A stretch of 64,000 nucleotides of DNA, from assembly GCA_036937835.1 (NCBI GenBank), contig CM072878.1, positions 19,200,501-19,264,500 of the forward strand. The letters run 5' to 3'. Positions 56,030 to 64,000 of this stretch are shown piece after piece. Position numbers and translations under genes: made by a program. Numbering within the stretch: position 1 is the stretch's first letter; each line of letters begins with the position of its first letter. The notes below the pieces were generated by a model. That model saw only the letters and a list, made by a program, of their open reading frames with translations. It ran no database searches and was not told the origin of the DNA. This DNA comes from Pampus argenteus (taxonomy: Eukaryota; Chordata; Actinopteri; Scombriformes; Stromateidae).

Positions 56030-56620
56030 GTGAATATTTAAAGACGTCTAGCATTCAACATTTATTGACTCTCCGAATGTGTCTTTATACATTCAGACAT
56101 GGCTGAATACCTCACAAAAATGATTTGAAGCCGACATACATAATTTGACCTTGTCAAAAGCTCATCTCCTTCCACACACATTTCCTTGTGCACGCTGTGT
56201 AATTGAGCCTTTAGGGAGAGTGGAAAGACTATCTGGCCCTGGCCTTGTAGGGATCTGGTATTGATGATCAGGACTGGTTACCAACCGTCTAATCAATAAG
56301 AGCAGATACACGAGCAGATAGTAATAAATATGGGATGACTAACTTATCTCACCTTCACAAACGGCTGAATAAGTTAATAATAAAGATCATAGACTTACAT
56401 TAACTGCACCTCTCGAAAGATATGTGCAATTAAATGTTTCCTTGTATAAAAGGCTATTAACTTTCCTTGACATGTACAATGTGGAGAATAAATTCAAATC
56501 GACAGTCGCTGACCGAGTCACCAGCAGACAGACTGTCCGCATTGAAATTACATGAATTTTCTATGAAAGCCACAGGCGAATCCAAAATGAAAGTTACCCT
56601 AATTGAGAGAGTTTAAATTA
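56030..56620. promoter_or_regulatory. Candidate conserved-type enhancer block
   Basis: A long repeat-free region with TGTGTAATTGAGCC near 56197, TATTGATGATCAGG near 56261, GTCTAATCAATAAGAGC near 56287, TGTGCAATTAAATG near 56424 and CCTAATTGAGAG near 56598. Homeodomain-type cores recur throughout. It is among the stronger candidates by eye. Confidence 0.4.
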
Positions 56621-56639
56621 CTTTTTTGTGATGTAGCTT

Positions 56640-57180
56640 TTGTAATCTTCCTGTGAGGTGAATGTCAGAAACTTTGATGGTGGTTATAGGTTACAGGCTG
56701 TCTTGTTTTACCTTGATTTAACAGTATATGTGTGTGTCTGTGTTCAATCACAAGGGTTGAGTCCATCTGTGAAGTAAGTCTCAGGCTTTTCATTCACTTT
56801 TGCTGACACATGGGCAACTGAAAGCCACTTATGAGTCACTCCACATGTCTAACAGTCAAAATCAATCCTTCATTTAGATTCAGCAACATGGGAAACATCA
56901 ACCACATCCCCCCCGTAGCAGCGAAACATGCACACGCTTATGAACGACACAGCAAAATGGGGGAATAGAACTACAAAATGTGAATTTGATTTTAAGCACA
57001 CAAACATGCTGCGATGCATCATAAAAATGCAAATTGAGTAGTTCTCACTCCAGGAGTTTATAGTCCGACAACAAATCTAATATATTGTAGGATGTTAAAC
57101 ACATATATCTTCTCATTTTCCACATTTTCTCATCAGATTGTCAAAGCACACAATATCCTGGGCCTCACAAATGTAATATA
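56640..57180. other. AT-rich spacer, no gene seen
   Basis: Unique AT-rich DNA with a short GT run near 56727. Nothing is supported. Confidence 0.4.
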
Positions 57181-57530
57181 AACTGGATTGAAATGGGCCA
57201 GTGTGATGCAGCTGTGGCATTAGGGCCAATGGGAGCTCTTTAAATGAGAGAGTGGCCGTAAACACCACGTCTACTTTCTGCCCTCGCCGGCATTACTAGT
57301 GGAGCTGATGACAAGTGCCGAGCAGCCCTCTAGTGCCTTTAATACAGCCGGAGCATCCTCCAGGGGAAATGCAATCTGTGTCCTCTGCACAGATCCACTG
57401 TCTGCACTTCCCCGCATGTGAGCCGCTATCACATTATACTCCCTGCTCTCGAAATGGGAGAAGGAAATAGGAAATCGCTTCAGCCAGAGATGAACCAGGA
57501 ACATAATCAAAAAATAGTGTGGCGCAAACG
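57180..57530. promoter_or_regulatory. Candidate regulatory block with CTCF-like core
   Basis: A balanced block with CTCF-like GCACTAGAGGGCTGC on the minus strand (57322-57336), TTTAATACAGCCGG near 57338 and GCCAATGGGAGC near 57222. A 79-codon minus-strand frame covers the core but shows no recognised family. Confidence 0.33.
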
Positions 57531-57790
57531 GCGCAGATCAGCCCGGCGTGCGGACCTGCTTTGGCTGAGCGCTAAACAATAAGACGCGGGGATTGCTCGG
57601 GATCCTCGTGCCATTGAGAAGAAAGTATCCCCCTCCTCCTCCTCCTCCTCCTCCCCCTCCTCCCTCTTTTTCCTCACCCCGCAGGCATCTATTGGCTTAT
57701 AGCGGCTTATACGTTTAAGATGGGAGATAAGAACAGGGACGCTTCGCTCATGTGGTGATCCAGCGCGGATATATTGGCAATAAAACACAA
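57531..57790 (-). promoter_or_regulatory. CpG-containing stretch, possible second promoter
   Basis: CpGs are unusually frequent for this window (GGCGCAG, CCCGGCGTGCGG, GAGCGCTAAAC, GACGCGGGG, CAGCGCGGATA). The minus strand carries CCAAT-type words (GCCAATA near 57687 and 57774). A pyrimidine-rich (CTC)n tract lies inside at 57631-57665. It may be a CpG island fragment belonging to the same promoter region as 58.3-58.6 kb. No exon boundary is evident. Confidence 0.25.
57631..57665. repeat. (CTC)n trinucleotide repeat
   Basis: About seven CTC/TCC units followed by CCCCCTCCTCC. Read on the minus strand it is a GGA-type purine tract. Confidence 0.9.
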
Positions 57791-57799
57791 CTGCACAGA

Positions 57800-58228
<429 letters not shown>

Positions 58229-58287
58229 ACGAGGTGTGTGTGACAGCTTTAAGCCTGAGTGAGAGGTGAAAGGACTGCTGTACTCAC

Positions 58288-58560
58288 AGTTGTGCTCTTG
58301 TTTCCCTGTGGTCTGTCGACGTGTCAGAGGTTCATCCTCTAAGCGTCTCTCCCTGGGCTGGGCTTCCTCTTCCTCTTCTGACCAAAAGGTGTGATGAGGA
58401 GGAGGTGGAGGAGGAGGAGGAGGAGGAGGAGGGGATGTACGGATAGAACGCAAAGGAATGAAACCCAGAGTGAGAGAGGAAGAAGAAGAGGAGGAGAGAG
58501 AAAGAGAGAGCTGTGGAGGGAGGGCGAGCGGCGGCCTGCGATTGGCCTGTCAGTCCGGGA
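58288..58560 (-). promoter_or_regulatory. Putative promoter and non-coding first exon
   Basis: Read on the minus strand, a CpG-containing stretch (58500-58680) carries an inverted CCAAT box, GGCCAATCG (minus strand, about 58540-58548), as found 60-100 bp upstream of many vertebrate start sites. About 250 bp further on, AACTGTGAGTAC gives a strong donor-like GTGAGT whose G is at 58287. A first exon would then lie roughly from 58460 to 58288. It would be mainly 5' untranslated: the only frame across it is dominated by the (GGA)n/(TCC)n tract and low-complexity Ser/Pro. The gene would run to the left. No downstream exon was recognised, so the gene is not named. Alternatively this is a CpG-containing enhancer. 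Confidence 0.35.
58398..58433 (+). repeat. (GGA)n trinucleotide repeat
   Basis: About eleven GGA-type units with a GGTGGA interruption near the start, ending in GGGG. It lies within the putative first exon on the opposite strand. The long Arg-rich or Ser/Pro-rich frames here come from this repeat. Confidence 0.93.
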
Positions 58561-58698
58561 GAGGGAGCGTCGGTGTCGGTGGTTCCTGCACCCCAGTCGG
58601 TCTCTGAATTAAACGCCTCAAAAAGCCTGTCGCGCAAATTCCTACTGCGCACACGCTCACTGGCTGGCTGGCTCACGACTTACACACTCAGCATCCAC

Positions 58699-58731
<33 letters not shown>

Positions 58732-58746
58732 CACACAACACACACA
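58699..58746. repeat. (CA)n microsatellite
   Basis: About 16 uninterrupted CA units followed by AACACACAACACACA. Confidence 0.95.
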
Positions 58747-58779
58747 GAGTGAAGGAGGAGGAGGAGGATGATAGAGTGA

Positions 58780-59160
58780 GGCAGACAGATTCAGAGGGCT
58801 GATGACAGCTTCAAGCTGAAGCTTCTCCTTGGCTCCTCATCAATGACAGGTACAGAGGAACAAGAGACAGAGAGAGGGAAGCTCCCCCTCCACACACACA
58901 CACACACACACACAAATCACTCCTCCACATCCCACTACTAGCCCCCCGCCCATCCTTCTCCTCCCCATCTCAATTACCATAGTCACAGCAGATGTACTGG
59001 GCTTGTCAGCTCTCAAGCAAGGCTGTGGAGGAGCTAACTTATCTCATCTAATTTAACCGAGCTGTAATCAGACAACACTGGAGCTCGTTTATGGTCAGAC
59101 TGGATGGAGGAGTTTGGAGACAGACACAGACAAAGTGCAATTAGCTCCTCCCAGGTCACA
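58780..59160. promoter_or_regulatory. Candidate enhancer-like block, interrupted by a repeat
   Basis: The left part (58780-58860) contains the inverted repeat AGCTTCA-AGC-TGAAGCT at 58808-58824 and ATCAATGACAGG, a MEIS-type TGACAG. After the CA tract at 58889-58914, the right part (58950-59160) has CTCAATTACCATAG, GCTAACTTATCTC and CTGTAATCAGACAAC. It lies just upstream of the putative minus-strand promoter and could be its proximal enhancer. Confidence 0.34.
58889..58914. repeat. (CA)n microsatellite
   Basis: Twelve to thirteen CA units ahead of AATCACTCC. Confidence 0.95.
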
Positions 59161-59279
59161 GAGGTTCAGAATAAAACTGTTTACACCAACCAGGAAAACA
59201 ACAAGACAAGAAACAGACTGAACATCCATTAATACACTTTGACTAAACGCCCCCAAACCAGATTCAGTCCACAGGAAGC

Positions 59280-59530
59280 ACTGTCACAGATATTAGGCCT
59301 GATGTTTCTGTGGGCAACGCCCAGTTTGCAGCCGAATGTCAGGCTTCGATATTTGTTCCCTCATTAACCGTCGTGCCCGGTCAACAGCGGACCGACTCCT
59401 CAGAAAGTCCCAGGAATCCCATCTCCGTCCTCTTCACTCCACCAAATTCAATTAAAAAGAGAAATTGCCAATTAGATCACTGTTATGATCCTGTAACAAT
59501 GATCTAATCTGTAATTCATTGGCTGGTGTT
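59280..59530. promoter_or_regulatory. Candidate conserved-type enhancer with long hairpin
   Basis: A repeat-free block with AAATTCAATTAAAAAGAG (59445-59462), GCCAATTAGATC (59467-59478) and CTGTAATTCATTGGCTGG (59509-59526). The last part forms the long imperfect palindrome annotated separately. It ends at a G-run (59541-59550). Dense TAAT cores, a CCAAT/ATTGG pair around the hairpin and absence of repeats make it one of the strongest candidates here. Confidence 0.42.
59463..59516. other. Imperfect palindrome / hairpin, 54 nt
   Basis: The inner stem pairs ATTAGATCA (59471-59479) with TGATCTAAT (59500-59508), then after a one-base mismatch TGTTA (59481-59485) with TAACA (59494-59498). The loop is TGATCCTG (59486-59493), or 4 nt if two G-U pairs form. 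Outside a 2x2 internal loop, AATTGC pairs with GTAATT with one G-U pair. It could be a cruciform, a symmetric protein-binding site or an RNA hairpin of pre-microRNA size. I do not recognise a known microRNA in either arm. Confidence 0.6.
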
Positions 59531-59559
59531 CCCCTGGGATGGGGGGGGGGTGTGATTGA

Positions 59560-59920
59560 TGGAGTGGCTGCTTGGCATTCACCTCAGCTCGGGCGGAGCT
59601 GTGGGGGCCCCGGTGCTACCGGAGGCTTCTATATCGTCACCACTGGGGGCCTCAGTCGCCCGCGGCAAGAACACAACCTATGATGCACGCTGGTTTGTTT
59701 CCTTTTCATATGCATGAGAGCTCATGTCACAGGTTGCATGTGTGATGTATGTGCGCACACACACGGCTGTGAAATGCAGAATGTACACAAACACCAACTC
59801 CTCTCACGGGAGGAACATTTTTACTTTTTAATTGAATTAAGTCAATTCCATTTGTCTAATGAACGGGTGGCAGGGCTGTTTTGCCCTTTCAGGGGCTTCA
59901 GGCTAACAATCACATTGAGA
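59560..59920. promoter_or_regulatory. Candidate conserved-type enhancer block
   Basis: After a CpG-containing GC-rich part (59585-59670), the stretch at 59815-59915 has TTTTTAATTGAATTAAGTC, CCATTTGTCTAATGAACG and GGCTAACAATCACATTGAG, which mix homeodomain and SOX-like cores. A G-rich tract (59924-59943) bounds it on the right. Confidence 0.38.
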
Positions 59921-59923
59921 CGT

Positions 59924-59943
59924 GGGGGGGGGGTGGGGGGTGG
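59924..59943 (+). other. G-rich tract
   Basis: G10-T-G6-T-GG on the + strand, with quadruplex potential given long G-runs. Confidence 0.7.
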
Positions 59944-60482
59944 AGGTACACGGTGGAGGACAGGGTCACAATCTCTAAACTGTAACTAGTGTGTTTTCAC
60001 AGCTCCACCGCATGTGAACTGTCTGCAGCACTTAGCGTCACCGCGCTGACCTGCAGCAGCAGCCATGTTTGTGTATTTGTTATTTAAAAGGCTCGTTTCC
60101 TGGCAACATTTAAGACATTAAAGGGTTTTTTTACCTCGTGGAGCTTATATTTAGTCCAGGGATAAATGCAGTGTCCTTTATAGCAGACACGCATACCTAC
60201 ACAGAGCCAGCAACAGGAACGCAAACTGACTAGCATATATGGGTGTGTGTGGGCTAGCGACACTCTCTCACACACACACACACACAGGTATACGGACACA
60301 GGAACAGCGTGATTGCTCTGCTTCGCTCGTTTAGCACTTCTAAGGCAGAGATCCCCGGAGGCCACCCATCACATCCAGTTACTGTGGCACACAGACACAA
60401 CTGGGCCCCACCTGGCTGCTCTCACCTCAATCTGTAGGAGGCAGAAGGCACTAGCACCATGTCACTCTCTTTCTCACTCTCA

Positions 60483-60515
<33 letters not shown>

Positions 60516-60920
60516 CAAGATCAGAGATGTGGTCTCACACACACACACACCGATATCTCTTATCAAAGATCAAAAAGACTTTACGCTGTACAGACTCGTA
60601 CAAACTTGCCGTCACGCACATAAACTTGTTACGACTCGGCTCCTGGTCTTAAACCACAGAAGTTCGCTGCTACAACGTGTCTGGTAACTGAGTGTATCGG
60701 AGTCACACTCAGACTTTTTATAGGAGGTTTAAAGAAGCTCCAGCCAGCAGTCCAGCAAGAGCAGACAGGCAATTATAATTTCATCCTGGCACCCATTTTA
60801 ACAAATACTTTTGTAATTAACATAACGAGTAAAAATGTGTCAGTGAGAATAACAGATGGAACAAATGGAAAATGGCTACATTAACGGATATTTTTTTTTA
60901 AAAAGAGGACTAATGAGATG
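59944..60920. other. Unique sequence with CA tracts, no gene seen
   Basis: CA tracts lie at 60268-60286, 60484-60514 and 60535-60551. A 124-codon + strand frame (60313-60687) reads through two of them as His-Thr repeats and is not a gene. A CpG-containing stretch near 60000-60060 has no clear motif. Confidence 0.45.
60484..60514. repeat. (CA)n microsatellite pair
   Basis: About 15 CA units, with a second CA run at 60535-60551 separated by 20 bp. Confidence 0.95.
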
Positions 60921-60929
60921 AGGTGCTTT

Positions 60930-61330
60930 GACTGCAGAGTCATGCTGATGGCATCAGGTGCTGAGATAAAGATATAATGGCTTTCTCGGGGGTGCGACTC
61001 CAACAGATGCAGAAAGAAAGACGGGAGGCAGATAGCTTGAGCGGGGTGAAAGTGAGGGTAGGTGGGTAACGAGAAGGTAAAGGAGGTGGAGGAGGTCTGG
61101 CCGGTGATTAGTGAGCTCCTGTGCTGGTTGAGCCTGACTTGTCACAGGTTGACATGGGATGCAATTACAGAGGGGAAGTTTCCCAGCCCCTCAGGCATGT
61201 GCCAGCCATGCTGTCAACGCCGGCTGATGTGTGGGCTCTTGGCACTGCCAAAAGGTGTCACAGGCGCTTATGTGTGCTCAAAACTGCTACGCTCCCATGA
61301 AAATTGGCCTCAGTTTTCCCAAACGTATTG
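60930..61330. promoter_or_regulatory. Candidate conserved-type enhancer block
   Basis: Balanced and repeat-free after 61060. It has GGTGATTAGTGAGCTCC near 61101, TTGTCACAGGTTGACATGG near 61139, GATGCAATTACAGAGG near 61157, TTGGCACTGCC (NFI half-site-like) near 61239, and AAAATTGGCC near 61299. Part of it is open in one + strand frame (111 codons, 61062-61397) without a recognisable family. Confidence 0.38.
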
Positions 61331-62725
61331 GATGATGACTGTGTGCGCATGTGCCTGTGCGCACATGCTCAGTTACCTTTGTTGGAGTATTAGTTAAAGT
61401 CTCCCTCCACTCAAAAACACCTTTTCCTTCTTGTTGCTACTTCACTGTGCAGAATGATGCATGTGCAGTTCACATTAATCTGCAGAAAGTGGAAAGTTTC
61501 TCTGTGCTCATCAAAACTCAAGTTGTGACATCACAACTCGTCTGGAAGCCAATCAGGTGTGAGGTGGGAAGGTGAAGAGGAGGAGACATCTTGTGTGCAA
61601 CAGATTAACTTCTAAAATGAAATATGTTTGCAGATTTACACATTCTGGAGTTTTTAATGAGGGAGAAAGATTTAGATGGCATTTTGAGGATTTTAACAAG
61701 ATAATTGGTCATTTCTTTTTGTGGAAAAAATTATTATTCAAAGTCGAGTGTTTCATATTCATCTGCCAACATGTCTGGAGGGGATCTTTAAACCTTACTC
61801 TACTCCCAGTCTTGTCTCGGTCCCTTTCTTATTTCATCTGAAGCTACAAGGTAAAGCCACAACACTTGTGATTCTGCTGGCTTCTCACGCTGTTCCCACG
61901 TCTTCTCCTTTTCCCGTATCAGCCTGCATATGACTCTGCCAGCAGTGCGAGTAAACTCTATAAGACCCAAGGCAAATTACCTCAGCGGGACTCTACACTG
62001 CTGTTCCCCTTGCTTCTTCCTCTTCCTTGTCGTCGTCTCTTTCCTCCCTTCTCTGCATGTCACAATTCAAAGTGTGTACCTCAGCACAGGCTGCACACCG
62101 TGGGAGTGCAGCTTAAAACAAATTCAATGTCCTCCACTGGCAGATTCATGCCTATCCGACAGTGTGAGAAAAGAACTAGTCCATTTCTTCACTTTGTGGT
62201 AAAAAAGACAACATGTGCTTTTACCAAAGGACACAGATGGTCATCTGGACTTTTGTTCAACCTTTTTTTTTTATCATAACCCCTTTTTCAGAAAATTGAT
62301 TTTGTACAAAGACTTCCGTACTACCATCTAGTGGCTTGAAAGCCGTGCTAGTGGGCCATCAGGTGTGATTTTCCACTTCAGACAATTTTTTAGGTGGGGG
62401 TGGGGGAATAGCCTGAAATTGGATCCTCTGGGAGCTCGCAGTTCCTCTAAACTCACTTGGGCAACACAATACTCAGATGGACCCCTACTTCTCTGCCCAT
62501 CATTTCCAGAAAGATCCAAGTTCAAAAGATGCTGCTATGCTGAGGGATGACTCTGGGTCTGATGCTCAGTAGCAACCTCACCAATGCACATCTGTGCATG
62601 ATCACTGCAAAGATAATTGTATAACATGTTTACAGGGGTGTAATTAAAAGGCCAACTCTGGTTAAGTGAAGCCATAATAGGTGTTAGACGGCAGCCTGTT
62701 AGCAGGCCTATAGGATTCACTGGGG
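61331..62725. other. Unique sequence, no gene supported
   Basis: Several overlapping + strand frames (70-90 codons) have no family features. A CTCF-like core on the minus strand lies at 62320-62334. T-runs at 62263-62271 and G-runs near 62396-62406 are present. No repeat element is recognised. Confidence 0.4.
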
Positions 62726-62729
62726 TCTG

Positions 62730-62960
62730 CTCATGTGCCCAGTTAGTGTTGTTTGCAATAACTGTAGTCAGCCGGGAGGACGTGTCCCCGTGTCCTCTAC
62801 CTGATGCCCCGCTGTGATCACACAGCAGGCGAGCATATGATGCTTCCTCGCCCCGACCAAGAGGGCCTGATTAAATCGGAGGAACATGGGCTAATTAAAA
62901 AGGGTCTGATCAGGGAGGAGTAAATTATTTAACACTGCCCACACATACTGATGTCTCGTC
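62730..62960. promoter_or_regulatory. Candidate conserved-type enhancer block
   Basis: Balanced, with CTGTGATCACACAG (near-perfect palindrome around TGATCA, about 62813-62826), GGCCTGATTAAATCGG near 62865, GGGCTAATTAAAAAGGG near 62888 and TAAATTATTTAAC near 62922. Palindromic and homeodomain sites fall within about 120 bp, with no repeats. Confidence 0.4.
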
Positions 62961-63029
62961 TTCAGATCTTAAACCTTTTTGTCTCCTCCCTTTCATTCTC
63001 TCTCTTTGTCTGCCTCCTCTTTTCTGCCG

Positions 63030-63300
63030 TTTTTTACGACATTTGCACCAGCGCTCTTTCATCTCAGAAATAGTGCCATTCAGTTGCCACGGCATAGTCG
63101 TGAAGCACTCACAGAAACAAATGCAAGGCCAGGGCTGGTGGATGATAACATTGTGTGTCGATTAAAGACACGGGGGGAGTCTCTTTTCATCGTCCTTTCG
63201 AGTAAACATAGAAATGGTGACAGAAATATCCCCCTGCGGACAGATTTAACAAAGGGACAAGTGAAGATGTTAACGTTTTTCTCCCTCTGCTTTCACACTG
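63030..63300. promoter_or_regulatory. Candidate enhancer-like block
   Basis: Repeat-free sequence with TGATAACATTGTG, GTCGATTAAAGACACGG near 63157, AACAAAGGGACAAG near 63247 (SOX/TCF-like ACAAAG) and several CpGs. It ends at a C-run (63319-63328). A 126-codon + strand frame (62979-63359) crosses it without recognisable features. Confidence 0.34.
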
Positions 63301-63449
63301 ATATTTTTTATGACAGGAGCCCCCCCCCCTCCTCCCACCACACTCCTACTTCACTCTAACCTATACATTTTGAAATAAATAACCCTTCCTGTTTTTTTAA
63401 ATAGGCTTTACAAACCTGTAGACGGTTAAAAGCGCTTTTTGCTGATGCT

Positions 63450-63960
63450 ATGATTCAAGCAACATGACCAAAAGTTCACAGAAGAAACTCTCCGCTATTC
63501 TCTCAGCAGGGGAAGGCATTCTCCATTTCTTTTCCTCAATGTTGTGGTCTCTTTCTGACAGCGGTACTCTCTCTGGGCCAATTTCAGACTTTCTGATCAT
63601 CCAGTGCACCATGCACATCTTTCAACTGCTGCAGGGTGCTAACTACAAAACCTGAAGCCCACAGAAAATCACTGACCCATGACAGTGAGGACTGGAGAAA
63701 AAAAAAAGTGGTCCACAGCCTTGCAAACATTGCATTTTGCATTTACAATCTGTTGTCATGAAACAATTAACCTTGAGAAAAACAGCAAACTACCTCCGCA
63801 AGGCAACAGTCAAATGCAGCACTCTATATTTCTTTACGCCTCTACTGGAGAAACTGAACAAGTCCATTTTTTCCCCCCAAATGATGTGAATGTTTTTGCT
63901 GGAGCCCTGTGCATTTGCATCCTTGCCGCATCAATGTAGTGCCCTGATTGAATAAGGCCA
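63450..63960. promoter_or_regulatory. Candidate enhancer-like block at right edge
   Basis: Contains AACAATTAACC near 63759 (SOX core joined to a homeodomain core), CAAATGATGTG near 63877 and an exact POU octamer ATTTGCAT at 63913-63920. It is largely repeat-free apart from an A-run at 63699-63707. The window ends here, so its right limit is unknown. Confidence 0.33.
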
Positions 63961-64000
63961 TACTGTGTTTGCCTTTACTGTTTGTGGAAAACCATGTACC

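Noticed and set aside
58332..58676. 114- and 116-codon minus-strand frames rich in Ser or Pro
   Set aside because: They are translations of (GGA)n and (GT)n(GA)n tracts. Any transcript here is more likely 5' untranslated.
60313..60687. 124-codon open frame with His-Thr repeats
   Set aside because: The repeats are translated (CA)n microsatellites. No flanking coding signal exists.

Overview
The window looks like vertebrate nuclear DNA, most likely from a ray-finned (teleost) fish. It is AT-rich (about 40% G+C by eye) and full of (CA)n and other simple repeats. It carries a decayed Tc1-like transposon of the fish type and several degenerate interspersed repeats that resemble ones I know from teleost genomes. 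It shows no bacterial gene organisation: no operons, no long open frames, no tRNA or rRNA genes. No open frame exceeds about 156 codons, and none shows a protein family I recognise, so I annotate no coding gene. The window is best read as a gene desert or a very large intron.

Two textures alternate. One is AT-rich, low-complexity or repeat-bearing filler: about 1-2.4, 3.5-4.6, 6.6-7.9, 12.8-14.5, 16.3-18.4, 21.1-23.7, 32.8-35.1, 37-41, 42-45.5 and 47.5-50.4 kb. The other consists of compact, G+C-balanced, repeat-free blocks of 150-600 bp rich in homeodomain cores (TAATTA, ATTA), E-boxes, SOX-like ACAAT and POU octamers. These look like the conserved non-coding enhancers that surround developmental regulator genes. 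They become dense from about 45 kb to the right end. Conservation cannot be seen in a single sequence, so every such call is a candidate at modest confidence.

The best sign of a nearby gene is on the minus strand at about 58.29-58.56 kb. There a CpG-containing stretch with an inverted CCAAT box is followed downstream by a splice-donor-like GTGAGT, as expected for a promoter with a non-coding first exon. If real, the gene would run leftward and much of the window would be its first intron. No downstream exon was found, so the gene is unnamed.

Notable local structures are: a 206-bp minisatellite at 38.0-38.2 kb with a two-level repeat grammar, followed by an 18-bp perfect palindrome; an internally deleted Tc1-like element at 48.7-49.2 kb; a long imperfect hairpin at 59.46-59.52 kb inside an enhancer-like block; two exact PBX-MEIS decamers (8.69 and 45.58 kb); a TAATTA pair with 10-bp spacing at 19.3 kb; a CAGGTG pair with 22-bp spacing at 28.07 kb; five CTCF-like cores; and several G-quadruplex-type tracts.
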